Origin: Xenorhabdus thuongxuanensis
GTDB taxonomy: Bacteria > Pseudomonadota > Gammaproteobacteria > Enterobacterales > Enterobacteriaceae
Direction of reading: 5' to 3'
Assembly: GCF_001908095.1 (NCBI RefSeq)
Contig: NZ_MKGR01000006.1
Location: forward strand, 62,001 to 126,000
Length of the DNA stretch: 64,000 nt
Position 1 is the first letter of the stretch, and each line of letters opens with the position of its first letter. Shown piece by piece: positions 27,724-36,641 of this stretch. A program made the position numbers and the translations under genes. The notes under the pieces are model-generated. The model had not been told where the DNA came from. It did no database searches and saw nothing but the letters and a program-made list of their open reading frames with translations.

Positions 27724-28941
27724 ATGTCTAATACGATTGAAATGTTACAAAACTTGTCCGCCAAAATTGAAGCGGCCAACAGTCAGTTCAACGCCAAAGC
27801 CGAAGAAGCCCTGAACGAAGCGAAGAAGGTCGGCGGCCTGTCCACTGAAACCAAGGCGTCTGTTGACAAAATGGCGGCTGAGCTGAACACGCTGCGTGAA
27901 GCGGAAAAATCCATCAAGGCGGAATTGGGTGAACTGCAACAACATGTTGCGCAAATGCCGCTGCAAAATGCTGTACACGTTGCACAGACATTGGGGCAGC
28001 AAGTGATTTCTGCTGAGCTGATGAAAGAGGTGAACGGCAATATTTCCGCTAACCGCCGCATCCCGGTTCCTGTGCAGGCGGCCTTGACAACACCGCAACT
28101 GCCTGACCGCGTTATCGAGCCACACCGCTTGCCAGAAATCGATGTAAAACCCCGGCATCGCCTGTTTATTCGTGATTTGATTGCTGGCGGGACAACCACC
28201 TCTAACGCCATTTTCTGGGTGCAGCAAACCGGATTCACCAATAAAGCTGCCGCCGTGCCTGAGGGCACCGCAAAGCCTTACAGTGACATCGCCTTTGCGA
28301 CGCAAATCACCCCCGTAGCGACACTGGCGCACATGTTCAAGGCCTCTAAGCAGGTGCTGGACGATTTCGGGCAGCTCAAGTCACTGATTGACAGCGAAAT
28401 GCGTTACGGCCTGAAATTTGTCGAAGAACAGCAAATCCTGTTTGGTGACGGGGCGAATGGCAATATCAAGGGCATTGTCCCGCAGGCCAGCCAGTACAAG
28501 GCGGAAATCAAGGTGGAGAAAGCGACCGCCATTGATGATATCCGCCTGGCTATGTTGCAGGCGCAATTGGCACTGCTGCCGCCGTCGGGGATTGTCACCC
28601 ACTTTGTTGATTGGGCGACGGTAGAGTTGATCAAGGACAGCCTCGGCCGTTATCTGCTGTCCAACCCGCAAGGCTATACTACACCGACCTTGTGGGGCTT
28701 GCCTGTCATTGCTACGGATGTGGCCGCCTTCCGCGGTAAGTTCCTGGTGGGGGCTTTTGATTCCGCCGCCCAGATTTTTGACCGCGAACAAATGAACATC
28801 GTGATTTCCAGCGAGAACACGGACGACTTTGAGAAAAACATGATTTCCATTCGTTGCGAAGAGCGTCTGGCGCTGGCGGTAAAACGTCCGGAGGCCTTCA
28901 TTTACGGTGATTTCACTGTTTCCGCGGCCACCAAAGGCTAA
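27724..28941 (+). CDS. HK97-type major capsid protein
   Basis: A complete 405-residue HK97-fold coat protein. Residues 1-100 form the coiled-coil scaffold domain (LSAKIEAANSQFNAKAEE, ELGELQQHVAQM) that the prohead protease normally removes. The mature part shows AAAVPEGTAKPYSDIAF, the E-loop/P-domain area QILFGDGANGNIKGIVPQAS and the terminal IRCEERLALAVKRPEAFIYG. A start codon 14 bases after the protease stop has a modest GG-rich site. It is the only intact structural head gene. Confidence 0.93.
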   Translation: MSNTIEMLQNLSAKIEAANSQFNAKAEEALNEAKKVGGLSTETKASVDKMAAELNTLREAEKSIKAELGELQQHVAQMPLQNAVHVAQTLGQQVISAELMKEVNGNISANRRIPVPVQAALTTPQLPDRVIEPHRLPEIDVKPRHRLFIRDLIAGGTTTSNAIFWVQQTGFTNKAAAVPEGTAKPYSDIAFATQITPVATLAHMFKASKQVLDDFGQLKSLIDSEMRYGLKFVEEQQILFGDGANGNIKGIVPQASQYKAEIKVEKATAIDDIRLAMLQAQLALLPPSGIVTHFVDWATVELIKDSLGRYLLSNPQGYTTPTLWGLPVIATDVAAFRGKFLVGAFDSAAQIFDREQMNIVISSENTDDFEKNMISIRCEERLALAVKRPEAFIYGDFTVSAATKG

Positions 28942-28988
28942 TCACACTTTTAGGCGGTCACAGGCCGCCTTTTTATGACAGGTGACGG

Positions 28989-29270
28989 ATGATACCCCTC
29001 TCAATGATTAAAGATCATTGCCGGATAGATTCACCCTCTGATGATGCCTTGCTCCGGCAATACGAAAACGCCGCCATTCAATATGCCCTGAATTATACCG
29101 ACAGAAAAACCCTTCACATCCCGAAAGAAGAGGTAACCGATGCGGCTGATGATAACGCACTGGTATTAAGCGAGGCGGTTATCCATATTATGCCCGTGAT
29201 CACAGGTAGCAAGCGGGCTGGATTGTTCAACGTCGTCTTAGGTATCCAGTACGCAGAAAGCAGTGGCTGA
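28989..29270 (+). pseudogene. head-tail connector fragment with patchwork 3' end
   Basis: The first 60 residues (MIPLSMIKDHCRIDSPSDDA, ALNYTDRKTL) match gp6-like head-tail connectors. After ALVLSEAV the sequence becomes unrelated (MPVITGSKRAGLFNVV, possibly from another neck gene) and stops. It then overlaps the tail-tip fragment in another frame. Deletion of the neck and tail genes is inferred. Confidence 0.7.
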
Positions 29271-29805
29271 ATCGGCACAACAGGTGCAGGCGCAATTTGG
29301 TGAACAACAGGCGATTCTCCGTGAGAAAGCGACAGCCATCTTTGATATCGACGGCAACGGTTATGCTATCAAGGATATCGGGGCGGGCGTGAACTACAGG
29401 GGACAATATTATGGTGCTGGCATGGTCGTTGGTGCTGAGGTGAAAAACGGTCGCGTTGAAACCCATTTCGGTGTCAGGGCGAACCAGTTTACCGTAGTGA
29501 ATCCCAATAATGGAAAACTGGAACCGGTCTTTGTAATCAAGAACGGTCAGGTGTTTTTCGGGGACGGGTTTATTGAGAATGGTAGCATTACTAACGCCAA
29601 AATCTCAAACGCCTCTATTACGATGGCAAAAATCGCTGATGGGTTGCGCTCGGATAACTGGCCGTACGGTGGCTGGAACCTGCCAAAATCCGGTGCATTT
29701 GAGATGCGCAGTTCGGCAAGCGGGGCGCGGGTAGCACTAGACCACACCGGACTGGCGGTCTTTGACGGCAGTGGCATATTACGGGTTAAGGTGGGAAAAA
29801 TATGA
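29242..29805 (+). pseudogene. C-terminal fragment of tail-tip host-specificity protein J
   Basis: The frame opens after a stop at 29239 and encodes the C-terminal end of a lambda J-like protein: KAVAESAQQVQAQFGEQQ, FDIDGNGYAIKDIG, GFIENGSITNAKISN. Most of the roughly 1000-residue protein is missing. A GTG at 29263 could start a 180-residue product, but no ribosome binding site is clear. Confidence 0.75.
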
Positions 29806-29876
29806 GTTGGGGAATGATGGTGCAGATGCCGGCCGATTCGGTGTGGAATGTGAGGCAGGGGGAGGTGGGGACGTGA
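29802..29876 (+). pseudogene. truncated post-J phage gene (DUF6453-like start)
   Basis: Twenty-four codons (MSWGMMVQMPADSVW...) begin at an ATG overlapping the J stop, as genes of this kind do in related phages, then stop prematurely. It is probably cut by the junction with the inserted PIN/ImmA module. Confidence 0.4.
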
Positions 29877-29880
29877 TGGG

Positions 29881-29903
29881 AAAAGCCCTCGTGGGTGAGG
29901 GCT
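29881..29903 (-). terminator. terminator of the PIN/ImmA operon
   Basis: A 7-base perfect stem AGCCCTC / GAGGGCT with a 6-base loop lies just after the DUF4411 gene; on the minus strand TTTTCCC follows. Confidence 0.65.
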
Positions 29904-29908
29904 AGGAG

Positions 29909-30424
29909 TCAATTCGAAGATTGAGATAATATAAATTTTATCTGGAAGTCTCTTAGCATTTCTTTTGTTCTAATTATTGGGACTTTAAAATGATCACATA
30001 TATCAGGAATTTTGGGACGACAGCCATTGTTTTTGTCTCTAACTTCATGAGTAACAACAGTAGCATTTATTGATTTAGCTTTAGCCACAATCCAAGGATC
30101 AGCTGCGCCAAGGAATTTTTCTATATGAGGAAGGCTATTTCTGTGTCTTGGTGAATATTCGGTATAAACGTAGTTCACAATTTCAGTGAAAGTCTTTTGT
30201 GTTAGTTCATCATCAACAGATTGAAAAAAAGACTTTTTATTCTTGATCCAAGAATACACATCATCATCCTGTTTCTGTAGTTCATGATATACATTTTTTA
30301 TGCTGATCACCTGTCCTTCAGCAAATTTTGATTCCATGAAATCCCAAAACCCAGGACATAAATCGAAACAGTAATAGTCTTGTTGTGCTTGGATAAAGAT
30401 ATTGGAATCAATAAGATAAATCAA
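29909..30424 (-). CDS. DUF4411 PIN-domain protein (putative toxin RNase)
   Basis: A 171-residue PIN-fold protein. It starts MIYLIDSNIF with the first acidic residue, has YHELQKQDDD (second acidic position), and AADPWIVAKAKSINATVVTHE with the third, as in DUF4411 proteins. These are predicted metal-dependent RNases. The start overlaps the stop of the upstream HTH-ImmA/IrrE gene by four bases, so they are translated together; such pairs are widespread and behave like toxin-antitoxin or defence modules. Confidence 0.82.
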   Translation of the reverse strand: MIYLIDSNIFIQAQQDYYCFDLCPGFWDFMESKFAEGQVISIKNVYHELQKQDDDVYSWIKNKKSFFQSVDDELTQKTFTEIVNYVYTEYSPRHRNSLPHIEKFLGAADPWIVAKAKSINATVVTHEVRDKNNGCRPKIPDICDHFKVPIIRTKEMLRDFQIKFILSQSSN

Positions 30425-31548
30425 AGTCCCAACTCCTTCTGAGCAAACGCATATAATTTATTCGGGCGAATTCCTGTTAGTTGCTGGGCTTCTCTAAGCA
30501 ATATTTTTCCTTCTAGGGCTTGCGTTGCTACTGCCACAGCAAGGCGCTCGCTAATCCTTACTTTTTGGCTTCTAGCATAGTCACCTCTTCCAGTTGATGG
30601 ATTCTTTTCATTGATAGAACTGATAAACGCATCATGTGCTTCCTGAGCTATCAATTTAAGGTCTAAAGCTCTTCTTGCAATAACCCATCTACTTACTCGA
30701 AACGTAGACACCATATGATCCATATTTTCCCCTAAATCAATATGGATCACCCATTCTTTTAGAAACAGTTCTTTAGGTGTTAGATATTCAGCCGCAACAG
30801 CATTGCAGAATACCTCCTCTTTAGCATGAGAATAGTTAGATAGATCAGATATAGCAGATTGTCCGATAATTAGATGTGCAAGTTCATGAATTAAAGTAAA
30901 TAACTGTGCGGATTTAGCATCATTTGTATTGATGAATATCACAGGTGCATAATTATCAGCAATACAAAATCCACGAAAATCTTCAACACTCAATGGCCTA
31001 TGAGTATTGTTTTTAACCACGCCATTTCTCATGACTAAAATGCCGAGAGATTCTATTTTTTTTACCAGTAAAGAAAGTAAATCTGTCCACTTACCTCTTG
31101 CTGGTGGTATGGGAATATTAATTCTATTTTTTATTAAATTAACAATATCTGTTACAGAGTTATTGATGCTCAGTGCGCCAACTACATCAACTTCATTAAA
31201 ATCATTTGCTTTGGCATATTCTCTATACCAGTCTTGTTTTATTAATACATCATTTAATGTATCTTTCAGTTCTAAAGATACAGGCTTACCTATACTACCA
31301 ATTGTTCTCCTATCAGGAATAGGCAATTGTTCATATGGTGGCTCATTTAAGTATAGATAACCAAAAGGAATGTGAGTTAAATCAGCATACTTCTGCGCTT
31401 GAGAGAAGGTAATGGACTCTTTACCATCTTCCCAACCAATTACAATATCGACAGGCTTATCGAATTTTTCAGCAATGTATTGCACGGAGAGAAATGCTCG
31501 ATTTCTCGCCCATGTTAACATACTGTTATTAATAATTGCCTGTGCCAT
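30421..31548 (-). CDS. HTH and ImmA/IrrE-family metallopeptidase
   Basis: A 375-residue protein: an N-terminal XRE-like helix-turn-helix (residues about 8-60; MLTWARNRAFLSVQYIAEKF, then ITFSQAQKYADLTHIPFGYL), a middle region, and a C-terminal zinc protease domain with HELAH (LIHELAHLIIG) near residue 220 and a downstream glutamate in EEVFCNAVAAEYLTP. It is first gene of an operon with the DUF4411 PIN protein. The protease may act as antitoxin or regulator of its partner. Start at ATG 31548; no strong ribosome binding site. Confidence 0.85.
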   Translation of the reverse strand: MAQAIINNSMLTWARNRAFLSVQYIAEKFDKPVDIVIGWEDGKESITFSQAQKYADLTHIPFGYLYLNEPPYEQLPIPDRRTIGSIGKPVSLELKDTLNDVLIKQDWYREYAKANDFNEVDVVGALSINNSVTDIVNLIKNRINIPIPPARGKWTDLLSLLVKKIESLGILVMRNGVVKNNTHRPLSVEDFRGFCIADNYAPVIFINTNDAKSAQLFTLIHELAHLIIGQSAISDLSNYSHAKEEVFCNAVAAEYLTPKELFLKEWVIHIDLGENMDHMVSTFRVSRWVIARRALDLKLIAQEAHDAFISSINEKNPSTGRGDYARSQKVRISERLAVAVATQALEGKILLREAQQLTGIRPNKLYAFAQKELGL

Positions 31549-31842
31549 CTAGAGTTATCCATAAAATAGTGCTATATGACTAATACTCGCTTCTATCTTA
31601 AGAATCGTCAATTCGGTTTTACCTATCTTTGATAGAGGTTCGTTAATCCTATCTAAGCTACATGCCACATCATTCATGCATTTTTGTATAGTTTGTCATA
31701 CTAATTAACTTTCCTTAATATGTGATCGGAATTTTCCTAATCCGTGAAGTGAAAAGAGCGCTAATTTATCGAAATGTGATAAAAAATATATTTCAATTTA
31801 AAACTGTATTTTATGGTTATTATTGATGAGATTGGCATAATA
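31549..31842. other. intergenic region with the PIN/ImmA promoter
   Basis: An AT-rich stretch between the leftward ImmA/IrrE gene and the leftward tail-fibre gene. It must hold the promoter of the two-gene module. No other gene is seen. Confidence 0.4.
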
Positions 31843-31864
31843 AACCCGCAGGAAGTCGCGGGTT
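31843..31864 (-). terminator. tail-fibre gene terminator
   Basis: AACCCGC / GCGGGTT with an 8-base loop; on the minus strand TATTAT follows. It lies 17 bases after the tail-fibre stop. Confidence 0.65.
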
Positions 31865-31880
31865 GGATGGTTACTCGGAA

Positions 31881-32597
31881 TTAAGCAGCTCTGACTATGT
31901 AATTGAAGGCTACGTTACGAGGGCGAGTTTCTGATGCGGTTCTAGCAACCCTAGATGCATCAAAACTCCAATCACCGTTTGTAGCGAATGATCCTACGCC
32001 ATGCCCTGCCCAGTCAATCGTATTAAATCTCGCCTGAAAAGCTCCATTCGCGCGCGGAGCCTCAACCCCTTTTACCATTCCGAGTGATCCTGTAATATTT
32101 TGCAACGCATCAGTCTGTTCCGATAAAATCTGGCGCCCGTTATCTATTCCACGCCTCCCATCCCAACCACGAATAAACTCGCCGCGTAAGTCAGGCAGCA
32201 CACCAGATGGATAAGCAATAGCAAGTTTTGGATATCTTGCTATATCAAATGAGTCACCGTTACACATCAACCAACCTTCTGGTGGTGTTTCTGTCGGCCA
32301 AGGGACGGGGACGCCAACAGGTAAATTGCAGTCACCCATGTGTGAATTGAGAGCATTTTGATTTGCGATAGCTAGATCATACACTGCTTTCACTGCTTTT
32401 GGTGTTGCAGCCATCGTTTCACTATCACTACCCACATCATTACTCAGGACAACAAACCCTTTATCTTGCAGCGTGGCATCTGGATGATTGCGGCTTTGGG
32501 CGTGTTCTTCAATTGCTTCTTTGACATATTGTGGAGTTGCAACGACAACAAGGCCATCATCGTCTAAGGCTATTACGTCAGGTTTTTTATCTTGCAT
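31881..32597 (-). CDS. phage tail fibre/collar-domain protein
   Basis: A 238-residue fibre protein. Two fibre repeats lie near residues 10-85 (VVATPQYVKEAIEEHAQ, MAATPKAVKAVYDLA). A tail-collar domain starts PVGVPVPWPTETPPEGWLMC, with LPDLRGEFIRGWDGRRG, and the end SETRPRNVAFNYIVRA is typical. It appears complete but stands apart from any tail genes and no chaperone gene follows. Confidence 0.85.
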   Translation of the reverse strand: MQDKKPDVIALDDDGLVVVATPQYVKEAIEEHAQSRNHPDATLQDKGFVVLSNDVGSDSETMAATPKAVKAVYDLAIANQNALNSHMGDCNLPVGVPVPWPTETPPEGWLMCNGDSFDIARYPKLAIAYPSGVLPDLRGEFIRGWDGRRGIDNGRQILSEQTDALQNITGSLGMVKGVEAPRANGAFQARFNTIDWAGHGVGSFATNGDWSFDASRVARTASETRPRNVAFNYIVRAA

Positions 32598-33337
32598 ATT
32601 TATTCCCTCATTTCATCAACAATACAATTGCTAAGTAACATGAAGGCGGTGGGATACTTCTCCGCCCGTGAACATCAATAAAATCGGTTCATCAATACTG
32701 GAGAGTACGGCTTGACTAATATTTGATAGGTTGCATGTTTTGTTGGCAGGATGACATAAAATGACAGGTGGGGAATTAATAGAATTTATCAGACATATGA
32801 TGAAATTTAACCCACAGGCTCACGTAAAACTTTTACGCGACCTTATGACCTTGATATACCTTAACTTATTGATTTAATTGAATTCCTGCTCTGTGCAGGA
32901 AATGAGTAAAATCAACAGGTTAGCTAAAGGTGGGATTTCCTGCCTTTGTAACCCATTGATTTGTTCGAGGCCGTCACTTTGGCTCAACCATTAGGGAAAT
33001 CCCAATAGTTGATTTACGTGCTGGACAAAAGGATTAAACATATTGATTTTATTATTTTTACTGGTCGACAACCCCGCTTTCCTTCCGTTTCAAACGGAGA
33101 TGTGGGATTTGAAAGCCCATTTAAGTGATAGTTCATGGAGAGGTGCGCACGAGTGAGTCGGAGGCAAAGGGTTAAGTCGTTTTGTTCAGCTCGTTGTGTC
33201 CAAGTAATACACTGAAATACAGTGAATTTATTGCATTTGTCCAGCGCTTTTATTAGAGGGCTTAGATTCAAGCCCTCCTGCATAACACAGATTTTAGATG
33301 CGGGATTATCCCGTAGGTTAAAGGGTGGATTTCTGCC
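32598..33337. other. 740-base region without a confident gene
   Basis: It lies between the tail fibre and the integrase. A leftward open frame at 33014-33283 (89 codons, MQEGLNLSPLIKALDKC) has a weak start context and no recognised domain. Several short hairpins (for example CCGTTT/AAACGG near 33087) are present. I see no RNA gene. Confidence 0.35.
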
Positions 33338-34555
33338 CTATAGTGATAGTAGCTTCCTTTCCCATTGCTCTACAATTTCCCGTTTTTCTTTCAGGTAGTC
33401 GTAACGGTCATAGTGCTTGGTTGAAACACCGGGTTTTTTGTGGTTTTGCAATCTATCCCTCATCTCAGAACTGATCCCCATTTCCCCTGCAAGTGTCTTA
33501 AAGGTTCGCCTGATATCCCTTGGAGTAAACCTATCAAAGCCAGAGCGAGCGCAAAATTTGCGTATTTGTTTAGCATATTCAGCCGCCAGTAAGTGGCCTT
33601 CTTTAGTTTTTCCTGGAAACAAGAATTCTGAGTCTGGATATTGTTTGACTTGCTGCTCTAATATCTTGGTGGCAGATTCACATAATGGGATTACGTGATA
33701 GTCGCCGTTCTTTGATATGTGAGGGGGCACTGTTAATGTATTATTCTTTTTATCCCAATTATCTTTTGTATTGGTCATAATTTCCCAAGGGCGTTGACCA
33801 CCTGTAAAAATGCAGAGCAACAACAGACGCCCGTAATTTGGGTTGATTGGACACGCTACCGTAGAAACTTGGAATAGATTCAGAATCGACTGCATTTCAT
33901 CCCATGATAGAAACCTATCCAATGCCTTATCTGCACCTTCTTGTCGTGGAACGACGGTTACAGGATTTCTATCGAGGCCATAAATAACTTTATCGTTTAG
34001 CTTGGCGGGGTCATTGTCAGCGAATAGTCCAAAATTGAATACAGCATGAAGATTTGAACGCACCTTATTTGAACCAGCAACAGCACCACGCGATATGAAT
34101 TCAGCAAGTACTCTTTTAATGTGATCTGGCGTGATATCTTTTGCAGGGATGCTTCTATCAATGTGCTGACTGTCCAGTACTTGATTTAGTCTGTACTGAG
34201 TTTTGTCATACGCTCTTTTACCGCGACGTTTCTGATCGGTGATATAATCATTAAATAGTTGTTCGACTGTGGCGTGCTCTATGATGGCTTTTTCAGGAGA
34301 GGATAGTTTTTCTTGAGATTCTTGAGCCTTTGATGTCGCCTCCGCCAAAGTAAGTGTGGGGTAATCACCCAAGGTTAGAAATTTTCTCGAACCATTAAGG
34401 TGATACTTGTAAACAAAAACCTTTCTACCAGAGGGGTAGATTTTAAGCCCCAATCTACCTGTTCCGCGAGTAGCTGAGGCCTGCCAAACATAGTAGGCCT
34501 GATCTTTAGGTTTGATACCTTTTATCTTGCTATCGGTAAGTAGTAATCCAGCCAT
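33338..34555 (-). CDS. prophage tyrosine recombinase (integrase)
   Basis: A roughly 405-residue P4-type integrase. The N-terminal DUF4102 arm-binding domain (GRLGLKIYPSGRKVFVYKYH, KFLTLGDYPTLTLAEA) is followed by a SAM-like core-binding domain and the catalytic domain: Arg I in TGGQRPWEI, Arg II in TPRDIRRTF, then HKK and the nucleophile tyrosine in KHYDRYDY. It lies 140 bases from attR and reads away from it. I start at MAGLLLTDSK; an ATG two codons earlier is equally possible. Confidence 0.92.
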   Translation of the reverse strand: MAGLLLTDSKIKGIKPKDQAYYVWQASATRGTGRLGLKIYPSGRKVFVYKYHLNGSRKFLTLGDYPTLTLAEATSKAQESQEKLSSPEKAIIEHATVEQLFNDYITDQKRRGKRAYDKTQYRLNQVLDSQHIDRSIPAKDITPDHIKRVLAEFISRGAVAGSNKVRSNLHAVFNFGLFADNDPAKLNDKVIYGLDRNPVTVVPRQEGADKALDRFLSWDEMQSILNLFQVSTVACPINPNYGRLLLLCIFTGGQRPWEIMTNTKDNWDKKNNTLTVPPHISKNGDYHVIPLCESATKILEQQVKQYPDSEFLFPGKTKEGHLLAAEYAKQIRKFCARSGFDRFTPRDIRRTFKTLAGEMGISSEMRDRLQNHKKPGVSTKHYDRYDYLKEKREIVEQWERKLLSL

Positions 34556-34561
34556 AATCAT

Positions 34562-34584
34562 GGGTGCTCTAACGGGTGTCTTAG
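34562..34584. promoter_or_regulatory. integrase arm-type site near attR
   Basis: GGGTGCTCTAACGGGTGTCT is nearly identical to 21440-21459 near attL. It overlaps the integrase 5' leader, so integrase may also repress its own gene. Confidence 0.5.
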
Positions 34585-34698
34585 TAATGAAATACTATGA
34601 CATGAAATGAAATTATTCAACATGATAAAATCCTTTTTAATCATTATGATGAAACAAAATGAAATAACTAGAAATCACCTGAAATCTATAAAAATTGC

Positions 34699-34745
34699 CC
34701 TTCTAAGCCGTAGGTCACAGGTTCGAATCCTGTAGGGAGTACCAT
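34699..34745 (+). repeat. attR (partial argU copy)
   Basis: A 47-base copy of the argU 3' end with one substitution in the acceptor stem (AGGGAGT instead of AGGGCGT). It lacks the 5' half and is not a tRNA gene. Confidence 0.9.
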
Positions 34746-34906
34746 CCATTCATATCGTAACGTCTTCCAAAGTCTACAAAATCCCAATAAATACGCAGTG
34801 TTGGCCTTTTCCCGTTCTCTTGTGGTCTAGTAAGGTATGTTGAAATCTACGATCTTATAGGGGTATATTTAGGGGTACGTTCAGGTTCAATGAAGTGAGA
34901 TACCCC

Positions 34907-35763
34907 ATGAAGCTAACAGCCCGACAGGTGGACACTGCAAAGCCGAAAGAAAAACCCTACAAACTTGCAGATGGTGGCGAACTATATCTATTGGTTAACC
35001 CTAATGGCTCTCGTTATTGGCGGTTAAAGTATCGGATCGCAGGTAAAGAAAAATTACTCGCATTGGGGGTATATCCTGAAATCTCCCTTGCCGAAGCACG
35101 AACCAAGAGAAATGATGCGCGGAAGAAGCTATCGGATGGTAATGATCCAATAGAAGAAAAGAGAGCAGAAAAGGCCGCCAAAATCTTTGCGGTCAGTAAT
35201 AGTTTTGAATCCATCGCTATTGAATGGCACGATTATAATGTCCCAACTGGTCAAAAGGATATGCCGAAGATATTCTGGAATATCTGAAAAAAGACATCTT
35301 TCCGTATATTGGTAAACGTGCTGTTACCGAGATTAAACCTGCTGAAATGCTGGCTGTGCTCCGAAAAATGGAGCAACGCGGCGTTTTGGATAAACTGAAA
35401 AAAACCAGACAGGCCTGTCGGCAAATTTTCACCTATGCCGTTATTACTGGTCGGGCAGAGTTCAATCCCGTTACTGACCTTGCCAGCGCACTGAAGGCTC
35501 CCAAGCAAAAACACTTCCCACACCTTTTAACCGATCAACTACATGATTTTCTTATCGCCCTGAGTGGTTATAGTGGAAGTCTGGTCACTCAATCAGCGAC
35601 ACGTATGCTGATGCTGACCGGAGTACGTACTATTGAGCTGAGAGAATCGGAATGGACTGAATTCGATTTTGATAACGATCTCTGGCAAATCCCCGCCGAG
35701 CGAATGAAAATGCGCCGCCCTCATATTGTCCCACTGTCAAATCAGGTTAATTACTATATTTGA
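34907..35763 (+). pseudogene. second P4-type integrase, frameshifted and truncated
   Basis: It begins with the family start MKLTARQVDTAKPKEKPYKL. Near 35245 a one-base deletion (CCAACTGGTCA where CCAACTTGGTCA is expected) shifts the frame. The downstream frame continues EDILEYLKKDIFPYIGKRA through LTGVRTIELRESEW (Arg I) to RPHIVPLSNQV and then stops, without Arg II, His or Tyr. It lies just outside attR, in the place of an integrase of an older island at the same tRNA. Confidence 0.88.
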
Positions 35764-35944
35764 TACTCATCAACAGATTGAATGCATGACCAGATTTTTA
35801 GTGTTTTTACAACGACATCAAAATCTGCATTTTCATTAGCCCTAATTTCTGCTGTGAAAAGATACCCAATATTATGCATATGTATTAGCATTGTATTTTT
35901 TGATGTAAGTATTAAACAAGTTATAATAACTAAAAATTTAATTA

Positions 35945-36490
35945 TTAATTCATGGGATTATAATTTAAGAAGATATTGTTAAATCTCTCAATGGCAGCTT
36001 CCTGTTTATCGAAATTTATAAAATATAAAGACTGCCATTTTTGTGTTTGGAGTGCTTGTTTTGATGTAGGAGATACCCATGTAGGGTAGACCCGAATACC
36101 TCTTTTACCCGCTTTAGTTTGACTTGAGAAAATACCTTGTTTTATTAGGGCGTGTGAGTTAAATAGAAAAATACCTTTTTGATGTTCCGAAAAAGTCGCT
36201 ATTAGACAAAAATCAATGTTATCACTTTTTTCAAAAGGCGTTATTTCTGAGTTTGGAGCAGGCCTTTTCCAAAGAGTAACAAATTGCCCTTGTTTATTAG
36301 GTGTTGTTTTAGCTTGACGAAAAACTATCGATTTACCATCTAGTTGAAGGCGCATAGCACTATAATCACCGCTTTCTGTTTCGAGATATGGAGTGGATGT
36401 TAATGGGAATGCAGAAGGAAGTAGAAGATACTCTTTTATTTCGATAAAGATATTAGGTAGATTATTTATACTTTGTTTTAATGATGCCAA
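35945..36490 (-). CDS. MepB-family protein
   Basis: A 181-residue protein of the MepB type, named after a small gene beside a staphylococcal drug efflux pump; its function is unknown. Typical segments are YSAMRLQLDGKSIVFRQAK, TPNKQGQFVTLWKR and KRGIRVYPTWVSPTSKQA. The start is a TTG with AGAGGA eight bases before it. The region is AT-rich and next to a broken integrase, so it was probably brought by an island. Confidence 0.75.
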   Translation of the reverse strand: MASLKQSINNLPNIFIEIKEYLLLPSAFPLTSTPYLETESGDYSAMRLQLDGKSIVFRQAKTTPNKQGQFVTLWKRPAPNSEITPFEKSDNIDFCLIATFSEHQKGIFLFNSHALIKQGIFSSQTKAGKRGIRVYPTWVSPTSKQALQTQKWQSLYFINFDKQEAAIERFNNIFLNYNPMN

Positions 36491-36589
36491 TTTGTATTTC
36501 CTCTTTCTTGATACTAATAAATCAACAGGGAGTGATTACTTATACGAAGTTATACAGTACAAATTTATTACTTTATTTACAATAAAATA

Positions 36590-36617
36590 AACTCTCTGTT
36601 CTTCAGGACAGAGAGTT
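36590..36617 (-). terminator. mltD terminator
   Basis: A perfect 10-base stem AACTCTCTGT / ACAGAGAGTT with an 8-base loop; TTTATTTTATT follows on the minus strand. Confidence 0.85.
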
Positions 36618-36641
36618 ATACATTGGAGAAAATAAACTCAT

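Larger units (their letters stand above)
21347..34745. mobile_element. defective lambdoid/HK97-type prophage integrated in argU
   Basis: The element is bounded by 47-base direct repeats (46 identical) made of the argU 3' end. It carries an integrase next to the right repeat, an AlpA-type regulator, DUF2591 and antiterminator-Q genes, an HK97-type head module, a tail-tip C-terminus, a tail fibre and cargo genes. Early, replication, lysis and nearly all tail genes are missing, and five gene fusions or truncations mark large deletions plus one inversion. It cannot make phage. Confidence 0.93.

Noticed and set aside
27745..28901. Several long frames antisense to protease and capsid genes
   Set aside because: They lie entirely within well-supported genes and show no domain or ribosome binding site.
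33014..33283. Leftward 89-codon frame between tail fibre and integrase
   Set aside because: Weak start context, no recognised domain; left as an unassigned stretch.
34699..34745. Second tRNA-Arg gene
   Set aside because: Only the 3' half is present, with a mismatch in the acceptor stem. It is the attR copy.
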